A stretch of DNA of 64,000 bases from Emydura subglobosa (GCA_007922225.1 ML680005.1:1389525-1453524), one strand, 5' to 3'; counted from the stretch's first letter, positions 35,701 through 46,235 are shown. The notes: generated by a model not told the origin, from the sequence alone. Translations and numbers: made by a program.

Positions 35701-36445
35701 GCCGCACGGGGCCCCACAGTCCCAGGAGGCAGAGATGGGGCCCGGGGAGCCCCACAGGGCCAGGGGGCTGGGCAGGAAGGGCTCCGTGGCGCCACTGCTG
35801 ATCCAGAAGGAGAAGACGCTGATCGAACACCTGGAGAGCGTGGGGCTGCTGGCCTCCAAGGGCCGTGGGGCCTCCCTCCCCACCGAGAGCCACTCGGCCT
35901 GCGTGATGGTGGAGAGGTACCTGAGTGACAGCCAGACCATCGGGGCCCGGGACGACGTGCTGGGGTACTGGGAGAAGCAGCAGTGGCTCTGGCCGGCCTT
36001 GGCCAAGGTGGCCGTCCTCTACCTGTCCTGCCCACCCTCGGGGGCCTTCCTGGAGCACATCTTCACTGCCCCAGACAGCCCCTTCTCCTCGGCGTGGCGC
36101 CCCCCAGCGGGGGAGAGCCTGGAGAGCCTCGTCTTCCTGAGGGCCAACCTGGGGAACTTCCCCAACTACCCCCCGCCGCCCCTCATCTGCTCGGAGGACG
36201 ACAGCGCGGGTGCCAGCGGCGGGGAGGAGGGGAGCTGGCCTGCTTGGAGCCCATCTCTGAGATACGGGCAGCGGGGCACCTGCCCCTCTCTGGGGTACGC
36301 AGGGCCGGAGTGCACTGGGGGGGAGCCCCCACGGGCCCTTACTGGAGCCTGCTGCTCTGCTGGGGCGGAGGTGGCAGAAGGGGGAGGCCGCAGCTCCCCG
36401 TGGGCACAGCTGCCCTCTGCATGGGTCCGTGCTGAGCACCCGTAG
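32723..36445 (+). CDS. ZBED6CL: Two-BED-finger hAT-derived protein (ZBED6CL/ZBED6 type)
   Basis: Uninterrupted 1,240-codon frame. Two BED fingers lie at ~195-253 and ~407-465: both read (K/S)TS-x-VW-(Q/R)-FF, C-T-L-C-R-A-S-V and R-H-L-E-G-K-H, i.e. C-x2-C ... H-x4-H. They are linked by acidic, serine-rich stretches. From ~573 the body is a domesticated hAT transposase: C-F-A-H-C-L-G-Q-L, E-S-W-D-A-T-Y-Y-M-L, L-L-D-P-R-F-K-G (~932) and a C-terminal dimerisation (hATC) region ~1066-1150. It is probably a nuclear DNA-binding regulator like ZBED6. Mammals have at this locus only the short ZBED6CL ('ZBED6 C-terminal-like'), next to LRRC61 and RARRES2 as here. The first Met is not certain; Met at 32846 (MLQVKKTKLRKRRK) is a good alternative. 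Confidence 0.85.
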   Translation: MEGRSRSGWAWRVPARDSLLAVPAPFGPGCFPHRTRAVSLDMLQVKKTKLRKRRKVGGSAGSGPGVCATLPWAVAERAGPAVATFPFAVAGAADLHLRRPPLGSDHEYVPEIEIKLEFSEEEEEEESDGQQKGGTLGFVAAYGEGRRQKRKAEDRQPRMTDGWKAASSILGVEQAARERWAAKGTAPPAFGRTRRRKTTSEVWQFFSPDARNPCRAVCTLCRASVGRGKLRGHCNTTALKRHLEGKHPLEWGRRKRAGGRAQGQNEEEEEEEEERVAKGFPSPDPVFGTSRALCSPAQPLSRVPPKVPLGAPRFLFMSSDSSEEEGRGRAGTPLTDLSPASSEDESSKADVPLPPGRGWGRKGSAKGGHPKLDLTTPYPEMLVGLGDPRSGRLSLPNHPLVPPGTKRRRSTSAVWRFFYIDCSNICRAVCTLCRASVSRGKLGSHFGTSALMRHLEGKHPLEWGRGKAAGAPAAPRGSTRAEGLSDGEDEPLEDACLSSPAAPDRPKSPCASPGGALLSMDESQEIRAPAGHEEEKALSPAPAPLPPPRSHATLPERGGDVPGKYTPSHPRAQAWHCTITQLLCGMALPCSFVSAKPFHQFMAQADPRYRVPSPAFFSRTAVPQLCRAVGRGIALELQQAQVSCLHLSARVWAQGPAGEHLALAAHWLAPCSESGSRRRQAVLCVRALPKEQALAGVQQVLAEQIRLWLAPNSLSPGFLVSGGSPSVERAAKDGGHTHLPCFAHCLGQLVLAFLHHHRSIQGMLGAARAICAHFGRSPEARRGLAELQRQQGLAPRRLKQEATESWDATYYMLERLLELQPAVQEYAAQQRLGEAGLALSASQWRLLGSLVAMLQPFEMAVREASAAHASLSQVLPQVRYLHIFLRQIRLHLESQGGEEAGPAVCLAESLALQLSTDPWLSEMFHRQEYVLATLLDPRFKGRIDAILPPGADLDHWKQLLVWKVKELLAPAAVCPSSSSNAQPNKFFCKEVPVPHGAPQSQEAEMGPGEPHRARGLGRKGSVAPLLIQKEKTLIEHLESVGLLASKGRGASLPTESHSACVMVERYLSDSQTIGARDDVLGYWEKQQWLWPALAKVAVLYLSCPPSGAFLEHIFTAPDSPFSSAWRPPAGESLESLVFLRANLGNFPNYPPPPLICSEDDSAGASGGEEGSWPAWSPSLRYGQRGTCPSLGYAGPECTGGEPPRALTGACCSAGAEVAEGGGRSSPWAQLPSAWVRAEHP

Positions 36446-36948
36446 CCATTGGGCCGAGCTGCCCCCGTTACAGTGGCGGGCTGGCTGGGGGCTGCGCCGT
36501 TCTCAGCAGCTGCGGCCATGGGGCTGCGGGGGAGCTCTGGGTGCCCTGTGGCCTTGTGAGAGCCCCTGGCCCCAGCACCGGGCCATCGCCAGCCCCGACT
36601 CTGCTGCTGCTTGGGCTTGAGCAAGAGGGGACGGATCCCCGCACCGCAGACGCGCTGCGCCTCAGGGCAGGCCGCGGAGCTACCCGGGGCTTGTTCTGCA
36701 CCGGGGGGGGGGGGGGGGCGGTGGGGGGGGGGGGGGGGGGGGCGCAGTGCGGCTCCGGCAGCTCTCTGGGTTTGAGGCTGAGGCGTATGGGCCCAGGGGC
36801 TGCGCTGGAGACCGTTGTGCCGATCCGGAACAAGCAAAGGGCTGGTTCCCAGGGCAGGGAGTGCGGCTCCTGGCTCTCTGGGAAGGGCTCGGCACGTGGT
36901 CCGGGCGCGGTATAGGAGCCGTGGCTGGTATTAATCATGGTGCCTGTG
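36446..36948. other. 3' flank of the BED-finger gene with poly-G runs
   Basis: No further gene. Long G runs at ~36.70-36.74 kb (G17 and G19, interrupted by CGGT) could hinder sequencing; they may be in the 3' UTR. Confidence 0.6.
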
Positions 36949-38110
36949 TTGGCCCAATCCTGTTTTCATGAAATACGTGAAAGAACAGGGTCACACACAC
37001 GCCCCCCCTTCCTACCAAGGGGCACTTCAGCCTGACACACGGTAACTTTAATCCAAAGTTAAAACCTCCACTGGCTCCTATCGCTCCACCCTTTGAAATG
37101 TTCACTGCAGCCTTTTTACAATATCCATTGACGGCAGAATAATTCAAGTCTGGCTGTGCTTTGTATCGTTCTGTTTGTAAAACCATCCACTGACCATTTG
37201 ATCTGTTCATTTTACCCACTTTCCAGCTATTTGTAAGAACCCTACTTTAAGTATAAAAGCCGCACTGTGCAATGTGATTAAATACAGCGACCGCATTGTG
37301 ACAGACACTGGCAAAACTGAAATAATGTTTGCTTTAAAAATAATACATGAATTCTTCAGCGAGGAGTTGGCCCTGAGTGATTGGAGTGTGAATGGCTGAG
37401 CAATGGAGGTGGGTGTAGACAGGGAGAGTGACTGAACAATTGGTCTGAGTGAGAGATGTCCAAACAGAGGAAGAAAACACCAGCCTCACCTAAAACGTTT
37501 GAGGGAGGGAGAAAGGAGCGAAGATAATAACTTTTACCACTCAGCTGGCCGAAGAGGAGCCACCCTGATAACTTTGGAGCCAGCCCACTTCAAAGCACAA
37601 AATCTGATCAGGTTTGCAACAATGTGGGTGATTAAGGATCACACCAAATGCAGATGCAGCAGAACAGAGCAAAACCCACAGACTGACATAGGGTCTTTTC
37701 CCTATAAAACGGGACAGAAAGATGAATGCTGGACGTTCAGGTCTACATCACCAACCAGCCAGGAGAACCGGTGCCATCGGCAGAACCTTGCTCCTCACCC
37801 TCCTGCTGCAGTCACCAGCCAGTGACTACCACCAGCACCGAGAGGCTGGGAACTATAACATCTGTGAGATCCCGTGTGTGTTTGTCTGTCTCCGTCAGTG
37901 TGTGCGAGTGTGGATGAAAGCACCAACTGAAACGTGCCAAGGAAGTACGCTGTATTAGCAAGAGTCGCTGTATTTGTAAAGCACAACATTGCTATTGTTA
38001 CAGTGCTGATCCGGTTTCCCTGGTATTTGCATTGATACTATTGACCAAATTCCTGTATTCACAATACACGTGGCTTGTTGCCTCGTCCCCTGAAGAAGAT
38101 CCTGTGACAT
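36949..38110. repeat. Unclassified LTR-like interspersed repeat, copy 1
   Basis: Begins TTGGCCCAATCCTGTTTTCATG. Bases 36949-37668 recur at 56212-56930 with high identity, and ~38015-38105 recur inverted at 53406-53500. It contains TATA-like boxes (AGTATAAAAGCC at ~37.25 kb, CCCTATAAAACGG at ~37.70 kb), which suggests an LTR. It could be one element or two adjoining ones. Confidence 0.6.
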
Positions 38111-38616
38111 TTGTTATCTGGATAACACCCATGCCCCCTTGCTGCTTGCTGGCCATTGGAGGGCAATCTGGAGACTCAGTGAAGGCTGGGGAGGTAACCT
38201 GCTGGGGCCGGGCCTGGCCTGAGTGATGGGCCTTTGGGAGCAGAGCCTGGAGTCCTTTTCCCGGCAGGGTGAGTGAAGCTGAATTCTTTCAGGGCCAGAC
38301 ATAGGTCAGGCCGTCCCCTCAGAGCCTGACTCCAGCACCAGTGCACCGCAGGGGAAGCGGTGATGTGTAGCGAGCAGGCCCAGGGGAGGGTGTGCTCAAA
38401 AGTGATTGTCCGGCCGGGGGCTGAGGTTGTATTTCCCCATAAGATATGAGAAGCAGCCATCTGGCACCCGCCCCGTTCTCCCTGTTGCTCCTCTCAGCAG
38501 CGGGAGTGGTCCTCTTCTTTTTCTGCGGAGAACCAGTTTGTGTTCCTCTTTGTCCAGCAGCAAAAGGGGAGAAATAAACCTTCCTCTGGTACCTGCTGCT
38601 CCTGTTTGTCTCTGTT
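38111..38616. other. Unassigned sequence before CR1
   Basis: No coding potential recognised. It contains an AATAAA near 38.57 kb and may be another unrecognised transposon end. Confidence 0.4.
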
Positions 38617-38978
38617 CCCTGCTCATTAATGATCTGGAGGATGGGGTAGATTGCATCCTCAGCAAGTTTGCAGATGTCACTAAGCTGGGGGGAGTGGTAG
38701 ATACCCTGGAGGGTAGGGATAGGATACAGAGTGACCTAAACAAACTGGAGGATTGGGCCAAAAGAAATCTGATGAGGTTCAACAAGGACAAGTGCAGAGT
38801 CCTGCACCTAGGACGGAAGAATCCCATGCACAGCTACAGACTGGGGACCAACTGGCTAGGCAGCAGTTCTGCAGAAAAGGACCCGGGGGTAACAGTGGAT
38901 AAGAAGCTGGAGATGAGTCAGCAGTGTGCCCTGGTTGCCAAGAAGGCTAATGGCATATTGGGCTGCATTAGTAGGAGC
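38617..38978 (+). mobile_element. CR1 LINE ORF2 fragment, 5' part of a split element
   Basis: Codes LINDLEDGVDCILSKFADV and WAKRNLMRFNKDKCRVLHLG, the reverse transcriptase end of CR1. The catalytic F-A-D-D has become F-A-D-V, so it is inactive. It is cut at GTAGGAGC and resumes at 40.27 kb. Confidence 0.9.
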
Positions 38979-40265
38979 TGTGACCTTTCCTTGCTGAAGG
39001 CAGCCACCTAAAAATGCCAAGGTCAGGGCAGGCTGCAAAAGGAGAGCAGATTCTCCCAGCACTGGTGGGTGGCACTGAAGTCAGACTCCTCAACCAGCCA
39101 CAAACAGTGCTTCTGATGCCCCCAAACCGGTTAGGACCAGCATCACAGCTCCTAGCCACATAACCCACACCATCAGGAGCTCATTCACCTGCACATCTAC
39201 TAATGTAATACATGCCATCATGTGCCAGCAATGCCCCTCTGCCATGTACATTGGCCAGACCGGACTGTCACTACGCAAAAGAATAAATGGACACAAATCA
39301 CACACAAAAAATGGTAACCTCCATAAACCAGTCAGAGAGCACTTCAATGTCCCAGGACACTCTGTCACTGACTTGAAAGTTGCCATACTTCTACAAAAAA
39401 ACTTCAAAAACAGGCTTCAGTGAGAAACTGCAGAGCTGGAACTGATCTGCAAACTTGACATTCAAACTGGGTTTAAACAGAGATTGGGAATGGCTCTCTC
39501 ATTACAAGAAGTAATTGCCTCTGATCATCCATTCTCACCTCTTGTTCAATGGTCCTGAATAGGCCTCAAGTACCCGGCTTTCATCCACCTCCCCCATTGT
39601 TGTCACTTCCCTTATATCTATATCTATATGCCTATCTGATTTCTATTCTCACATCTGAGGAACTGGGGTGAAGCCCACGAAAGCTTATTCCTGCAGAAAT
39701 TAAATGTGTTAGTTCTTAAAGTGCTACAGGACTCTTGCTGTTTTTGCTGTATACAGACTAACCCGGCTACCTCCTGGAACTCTTCAGAGGTAGGTTGGTA
39801 GCTGAAGTCAAATCCCGACTGAAAGACAAAATGGCTTCCCCAGGCCTCTGCCTTATATACCTCCTAGCCTGGCCATGCTGTTTGTGGAGTTTCACAGGAA
39901 CTAAAATGGAGTCCAGAGTCACGTGGGCCAGTCCTGGTGCCTGGTCAGGTATGCTGGTTTCTCCTCTAGGCCCCCGGCCTCTGTGCGTGTCTTAATGGGC
40001 CATTAAGCGGGCTATCGTCCTGCCGCCATCCTGTCTGGGGTGTGTCTCAGGCAGCACAATTTGAAATACAGAGATATTAAATATATCCATAACTTCCATT
40101 TCACATATCAGACATGAACATGAGTGTTATCATCTTACCTCAGACATGTTAACTTTCTAGCAGTACCTGACATGGCATAGCTCATATTCATTATGATGGT
40201 TTTGACACACATGTTAAACCACATACTAAACAACCCCCCACCCCCCCAATCTAACCAGTGTGACA
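38979..40265 (-). mobile_element. Solo-LTR-type insertion splitting CR1, with a nested Penelope fragment
   Basis: Starts TGTGACC and ends TGTGACA, flanked on both sides by GGAGC (38974-38978 and 40266-40270), a 5-bp target duplication typical of retroviral integration. Both outer parts match the LTR at 52247-53405 in antisense. The middle (~39116-39785) is replaced by a Penelope-like fragment. No gag, pol or env sequence was found. Confidence 0.85.
39116..39785 (+). mobile_element. Penelope-like element 3' fragment with GIY-YIG domain
   Basis: Frame ending at 39423 contains C-Q-Q-C, YIGQTG and SLRKRINGHKS, the GIY-YIG endonuclease end of Penelope-like elements. The following 3' tail (ACGAAAGCTTATTCCTGCAG ... 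TACAGACTAACCCGGCTACC) is typical of abundant turtle copies. The reverse transcriptase part is absent. Confidence 0.8.
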
Positions 40266-40840
40266 GGAGCATTGCCAGCAGATCGCAGGCAGTGATTATT
40301 CCCCTCTATTCGGCATTGGTGAGGCGCATTTGGAGTATTGTGTCCAGTTTTGGGGCCCCCACTACAAAAAGGATGTGGACAAATCGGAAAGAGTCCAGCG
40401 GAGGGCAACAAAAATGATGAGGGGGCTGGAGCACAAGACTTATGAGGAGAGGCTGAGGGAACTAGGCTTGTTTAGTCTGCAGAAGAGAAGAATGAGGGGG
40501 GATTTGATAGCAGCCTTTAACTACCTGAAAGGGGGTTCCAGGGAGGATGGGGCTAGGCTGTTCTCGGTGGTGGCAGATGACAGAACAAGGAGCAACGGTC
40601 TCAAGTTGCAGGGCGGGAGGTCTAGGTTGGACATTAGGAAAAAGTTTGTCACTAGGAGGGTGGTGAAGCACTGGAATGGGTTACCTAGGGAGGTGGTGGA
40701 ATCTCCATCTTTAGAGGTTTTTAAGGCCTGGCTTGACAAAGCCCTGGCTGGGATGATTTAGTCAGGGTTGGTCCTGCGTTAAGCAGGAGGTTGGACTAGA
40801 TACCTCCTGAGGTCCCTTCCAAACCATATCTTCTATGATG
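40266..40840 (+). mobile_element. CR1 LINE 3' part, continuation of the split element
   Basis: Resumes at GGAGCATTGCCAGCAGATCG and continues the CR1 ORF2 C-terminus ([39 protein letters not shown]) after one frameshift near 40.33 kb. It ends in the CR1 terminus TTCTATGATG. Confidence 0.92.
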
Positions 40841-41309
40841 GGGCCGGCCGCAGCTGGACAAATGAAATCTGAGACAAACCCAGCCACTGGCGTTGAGGTG
40901 CACAGATGCTCTGAGCTCGGTGTGCTGCTGCTCCTGGAGCATGCTCGTCGGGGGAGCTCAGATGCTGGGTAATGTCCGTGAGTCCTGGGAGCATCCTGGG
41001 TTGGGCACCAACGGTACAGACTGGAGCGAGTCTTTGTCCCTTTCAAAATTAGAGAGTGTGAATCTCCCAGCCGGGGAGCAGAAACTCTGCGTGTGGCCTG
41101 GAGGGGCAAGAAGTGAAGGGTGGGACTAGCTCACGAATGATCCATGGGCTGAAGTTTGGAGGACCAAGCATGTTGGCTGAGTCCCGTGAGGAAGAGCAAA
41201 ACCCAGGCCCTGGCTGGTGGTCCCTGCACGAATCCTGCCAGCTCCAGCCCCAGCCTGTGCCAGAAACAAACAGGCCGTGAGCGCCGGGTGCGGGATGCTG
41301 TGCGGGCTG
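40841..41309. other. Spacer, nothing recognised
   Basis: No gene or clear repeat. Moderate GC. Confidence 0.5.
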
Positions 41310-41690
41310 CAGACTGGAGAGAGTCCAGAGAAGAGCAACAACAGTGACGGAAGGTTTAAAGCTGACCTCGGTGGAAAGGTGATAAAAACGGAGCATGTTT
41401 AGCCCAAGAACAGGAGAGGGAAGGGGACCCGAGAACCGCTCCCAGCTGGTCAGTGCTGTCAGACACAGGATGTGATCGGTCGTTCTGCACTGACGGCAGG
41501 ACAAGGAGTAATGGGCAGCAAGGAGGATTCAGGACAGACTTTCCAACCCTGAGGACAGCTACAGTGTGGGTCAGGCTCCCAGGGCGGCTGGAATCCCCGG
41601 GGGTTGGACAGCCCGTCCGGGACGGTCTAGGCTCAGGTGTGCTGCGGCAGGCCGGGGGCTGGACAGGCTGCCTCTGGGATCCCTCCCTGG
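41310..41690 (+). mobile_element. CR1 LINE fragment, old
   Basis: GAGAGAGTCCAGAGAAGAGC, GCAACA, AAGAACAGGAGAGGGAAGG, GACAGGACAAGGAGTAATGG and a GACAGGCTGCCTCTGGGATC end are in CR1 order (compare 40.39-40.80 kb) but strongly diverged. Confidence 0.65.
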
Positions 41691-41899
41691 CCAGGCCTAC
41701 CTGTTTATGGGTGTGTGAGCACCGTGGGGTGTGTGTGCGCGTGCGTGGTGTGCAGTCATGCCTGTGTGTGAACACGGTGCGTGGCTGCCAGCGTGCAGCA
41801 GGTGTGCGCATCCCCAGTGCACGCCTGGGCCTGCACAGAGCTGGGAGTGTGTGTGTGCGTGTGTGCACGCGCACAGCCCCGTGTCAGGCTGCCGACGGC

Positions 41900-42720
41900 C
41901 CCTCCCCCCGCCGTGCCGAACGTGCCTCCGGCCCTTTAAACGTGCCCCGTCCTGGGAGCCGCTGCCATGGCAACGCTGCCCCCCCCCTTCCCCCCCCCTC
42001 CGCGCAGGGCGATCGGACTGGGCCGGAGCGAGGCGGCGGCGCCCGGTGAGGGCGGGGGGGGGGTCGGACAGCGGCCGGTGTGCGGGGGTGTGCGGTCAGG
42101 CGCGTGTCCGTCTGTCCGTGTGCTCACACTCCTGTGCCCCTCTGCCCGTGCGTGCGCGTGCGGGGGGTGCCCGAGTGTGCGGCCGTGTCCGTGCGTGCAC
42201 ACGTCTGTCCGGGCCCCCCCGCGGGGTGCTGGGGGGGTTCAGGTCGCACAGCGCCGGGGTCCCGGGGGGGGGGGCGAACTGGGGCTAGAAGCGGCTGTCC
42301 ACAGCCCCCTTCGGTGTGCGGGGATGGGCAGGCCCAGTCCCCCCCCCCCCCCCCCCCGCCCCCCCCCCCCCCCCCCCCCGCCGCCACCGCCCCCCCAGCC
42401 CCCCCCCCCCGCAGCCTCGCGCCAGGGCCCGGCCCGGGGCCGCCCCGCAAACCCAGGCCAGCGGCAGCCGGTGCATGGCCGGGGGGGACCCAGCGCAGGG
42501 GCCGGCCCGACCCGCCCGGGAAGGGCCCAGGAGCCGGGTCTGGGGCCCTGGCTGGTGCCGGGCAGCATCGTGGCCGGCCGGGGGCAGCGGGAGGCGAATC
42601 CCTTCCTCGCCCGGCTCTGCGCGGGGGATGCTCCTGCTGTGAAGCTGCCTCCTGTGGCTACGGTCACTGCTCCCATCCCGGCCACGGCAAACCTGCTCCT
42701 GCAGCTCGGTGTGGGGCTGG
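41900..42720. promoter_or_regulatory. LRRC61: CpG island, likely LRRC61 promoter
   Basis: Very CpG-dense with long C runs (42340-42414) able to form G-quadruplexes on the minus strand. The right part (from ~42265) is duplicated ahead of the second LRRC61 copy at 58.13 kb. GT-rich simple sequence flanks it on the left. Confidence 0.65.
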
Positions 42721-43419
42721 CCCCCCGCAGGGAGGAGCCCCAGGACAGATCCTTGCCCCCCGACTGCCCCACCTTCCCAGCCGGGTACCCAGCCGCAGGG
42801 GTCTCCGAGGGCAGCCTTGAGCACCAGGGGCCAGCGTGTCTCCTGGCCAAGGGCTGGTCTGTCTCTGGAGCGGGGGCTGCCCGGGTCGGGGGCTCAGCGT
42901 CGGTGACTCCCAGGGAAGGCTGTAAGAGTGGCAGGGGCCCAGCCCCGCTCAGGATAAGCCGTGCAGGGAACAGAGCGTGCAGATTATTCTCCCAGGGCAG
43001 GGGGGGCGGCGCTGGCCCAGCCCTCACTCATACAGCCTGTAGCAAACCCGCCCTGCGCCCCAGGGGTGCACCGGAGCTGCCCGGAGCGCCCAGCTGTGCG
43101 CAGCGGGAGGGTGCAGATGGGCTGGGGTCTTGCTGGGGGAAAGGAGCTGGCTCGGCTTGGGCAGGGTGCTGATCCTGTCTCCTCTTCCCTTCCAGGGGCC
43201 GGCGCGCTGTTCCCGGCGTGACCCAGTGCCGCTGCCCGGGAGAGTGACAGGCCCCGTGGGGCAGAGCCTCCTGGAAGGAGCAAAGAGCTTTCCTGGCCCC
43301 ACTCAGCTCCTGGCGGTGGCTGGGGCAAGCCGAGGTTCTCCACGCTGGGGGTGAGTCTGGCTTTGGGACTCTAGGTGCTCAGGGGTGCCCAGCGCCGCGG
43401 GGACTAGCTGAGCCGCGCG

Positions 43420-44205
43420 ATGGAGCCCTGGGCGGAGAAGGGGGAGGCGGGCGAGACCGTGCGGGTCACGGCCCAGCTGCTGAAGGCCAAGACGGGCGAG
43501 TTCGACCTGGAGTCCATCCTGCTGCTCAAGCTGCGGGGCCTGGGCATCTCGGACCTGGGCTGCCTGGGCGAGTGCGCCAGCCTGGAGTGGCTGGACCTCT
43601 CCGGGAACGCCATCTCCCAGCTGGGCCCCCTCGCCACCCTCAAGTCCCTGGCCGTCCTCAACCTCTCGGCCAACCGGGTCTGCAGCCTGGAGCCGCTGGG
43701 CGCCTGCGAGAACCTGCAGCGCCTGGACGTGGCCGGCAACCTGCTGAGCAGCCTGCAGCAGCTGCAGTGCCTGGCGGGGCTGCGCCGGCTGGAGAGCCTG
43801 CGGCTGCACGACCCCCGGGGCCGCCTCACCAACCCCGTCTGCGCCAGCGGGGCCTACCGCAGCGCCCTGGCCGAGCTGCTCCCTGCCCTCAAGGCCATCG
43901 ACGGCCAGCGGCTCTCCGGCCATGGCAGCGAGCTCTACCAGCTCTGCCGGGACCTCGACAGCTCCCTGGAGCGCGGCGGCGGGGCCGGCAGCCCGGAGCC
44001 GCCGGGCGTGGCCCTGCCCTGGGTGGAGGAGGGCTACTGGGAGTGGAGGCCGGCGCGGAGGAGCTCCATCGCGGAGGAGGCCTACCGGCAGTTCAGCGCC
44101 GCGCTGCGGGAGTGCCGGGAGCTGAGCCAGCGGGCGGACGACACCATCTCCCAGGCCGAGCGGGCCCTGAGCCTCCGCAGCGACCCCAGCTCCTACGTGT
44201 TCTGA
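43420..44205 (+). CDS. LRRC61: LRRC61, copy A
   Basis: Intact 261-residue single-exon CDS (human LRRC61: 259). Contains TGEFDLESILLLKLRGLGI, DLGCLGECASLEWLDLSGN and tandem leucine-rich repeats at ~30-135, followed by an LRR C-terminal cap with AIDGQRLSG, YQLCRDLDSSLE and a final S-Y-V-F (human S-F-V-F). Function is poorly known; by family it is a small cytosolic LRR adaptor. An acceptor (TTCCAG) at 43195 suggests a spliced non-coding first exon from the CpG island. AATAAA at 45582-45587 ends the transcript ~0.65 kb from the convergent RARRES2 poly(A) site. Confidence 0.95.
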   Translation: MEPWAEKGEAGETVRVTAQLLKAKTGEFDLESILLLKLRGLGISDLGCLGECASLEWLDLSGNAISQLGPLATLKSLAVLNLSANRVCSLEPLGACENLQRLDVAGNLLSSLQQLQCLAGLRRLESLRLHDPRGRLTNPVCASGAYRSALAELLPALKAIDGQRLSGHGSELYQLCRDLDSSLERGGGAGSPEPPGVALPWVEEGYWEWRPARRSSIAEEAYRQFSAALRECRELSQRADDTISQAERALSLRSDPSSYVF

Positions 44206-45600
44206 GCCGCCCTGTCCCGAGGGGGGGGGCCCCGGCACCCGCGCCAGCCCGCGAGGCGCCAGCTTCACCGTCCAAGCAGGGGCCTCGCTGCTGAGGATCT
44301 GCCTCTCCGTCGCCTGGCTTCACGGAGCCCCGGCCCTGAGTCGCCGTCTCGCCGCGCCACCCCGCCTGACAGCCGCGTGCCCAGCCCGGGAGATGCCCCA
44401 CGGAACGACCACCCCTTCCTTATCCCCCCGGCCTCCTCCTTCTCCTGGCTGCAGCCAAAATGGGTGGGAAACTACAGCCAGGCTCTGGGCCCTGGAGGTA
44501 CCAGCTCCTGCCCCTCAACCCCAGCTGATCTGACTCTGCCCCTGTGACAGAGGGGCCGTGGGGGCGTGACCGCACATCGATCCCAGCCGCTGGGATCACT
44601 CAGCCCAGCACAGCTTCCCAGTGGCCTGGCCAGGAGCCGACTGTATGGAGGGGCCCAGCCCCGCGGCGAGGCGCACCTGGATCTGAGCCGAGGGGCCCAG
44701 CCACAGAGCTGCCCCACTGCAGTCCTTGGAGCTGGGTCTGCCCACGCCAGCGTTGAGCTGGGCCTGTGGGAGCCTGGGGGCATCCTGGCACTTTCCCCGG
44801 GGGCTCCAGGCCGCCCCCAGCTCCCTCTGCCCTGGGCTTCATTTTCAGATTGCTCGGAGAGGAGCCAGGCGGGCGGTCCTGGAGACAGTCCCGCCAGCAG
44901 GCACCGCATGGGCAGCACCGGCTCAGCCCACCGCCGACGGGCACCAGCCCTGCCTCTGGGGTGGGAGGGGAGCTCTGCTCCATGGCCCCATCTCTCGCTC
45001 CTCAGCTGTGGTTTCCAGCAGCACACCTCCCTCTCCCCCGTCCCTTGTCCCTCCCCAGCCAGTGCTGGGGCGACCCCTGAGAACCGGCCAGCTGCCCCCC
45101 TGGCAGAGAGGTCGCCACCCGTAGCCTGCATGAACCCAAGTCTGCTGGTGAAGGGCCGGGGAGAGTGAGCGGGGCGCGGGGTGGCGCTTGCCCTGGTTCA
45201 TTGGGCTGAGACGCACCAGGGATGGGGGCCTGTGCACAGCCGACCCCAGGGGATTTGGCCTCCATCAGAGGCTGGCAGGAGCCCACATCTGACCCCCGGC
45301 CTGGAGGCAGGTGGGCCGCCCTGCCCCATGGGCCGGACTAGATGGAGGCAGAGGCCAGGACCAGCCCTGCTTCTGGCTGTGGCAAGAGTCCCTGACTCCG
45401 GCCGGAGGAAGGAGTGGTCCGCCTGCTTCCTGTGGGGCAGGGCCCAGGACTGGGTGGGAGGGGGGGACACAGTGTGTGGGTGACCAAGGGGAGGCAAGGC
45501 TCCTCCGCTGCCCGTTCTGGCTCCCTGGGCCCTGCCCGGTGTGGACGTGCCACGGTGCCATGTGAAGATATTTGCCTGTGAAATAAACGTGTTGTCTGCT
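44206..45600 (+). other. LRRC61: LRRC61-A 3' UTR
   Basis: Non-coding from the TGA to just beyond AATAAA. It includes a direct duplication of a GAGGGGCCCAGCC word (~44648 and ~44690) that has collapsed to one copy in the other LRRC61. Confidence 0.65.
45582..45587 (+). terminator. LRRC61: LRRC61-A polyadenylation signal
   Basis: AATAAA followed by a GT-rich stretch (CGTGTTGTCTGCT); conserved in copy B. Confidence 0.8.
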
Positions 45601-46235
45601 CCCCGCCTGCCCGCCCACTGCCTCTCTGTGCCCGGCCTGCGGCGCCGTGGGATCTGCCTCCTGGTGTGTTGCTCTGCCCCGCCTGCTCTGTCCCCCCCAG
45701 CTGCGCTGCAGAGCCCAGTGACTCTCCTCTGACGCGCCGGACTGCGGGGCCGCGCTGCCACAAGCAGGGCAATGATAATCGTGGGGTTCTGCCCCTGGTG
45801 AACTGTGCTGGGGGCAGCACCCCTGGCCCCGCTGCTCTGTCCCCTGGATCCCTGCCTGCCTGGTCCTTCGCCCTGGTCCTTCTTCCTGGAGGCTGGTTGT
45901 AAAAGGGGGGGTGAGTGGTTCAGGGAGGTGATTTCCACCTCATCAGCTCTAAATCACCCCCCGCCCCCCACGTGAGGCGGGGCAGAGCCCAGGCTCCCAG
46001 CCAGGTGGGAGAGCGGGTGAGCCGCCGTGGCAGGAGACAATGCGCGGAGCAGCTGGCCGATCGGGGCAATCTGGCCCGGCAGGTACAGGACCAGCTCTCT
46101 GTTCTGCTGTCGCCACGTCCCAGCGACCCGAGAGATACCCTGGGTGCACGGCTGGACCGCCCGCCCACCCGTCCCCGGCAGGGCAGTGCCTGCTGGCAGT
46201 AACTCAGCCCAGCCATGCAGAGCCGTGGCTCGGGT

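Noticed and set aside
42338..42418. Poly-proline/poly-glycine coding through the C-rich tract
   Set aside because: Homopolymer artefact of promoter DNA, not a protein.
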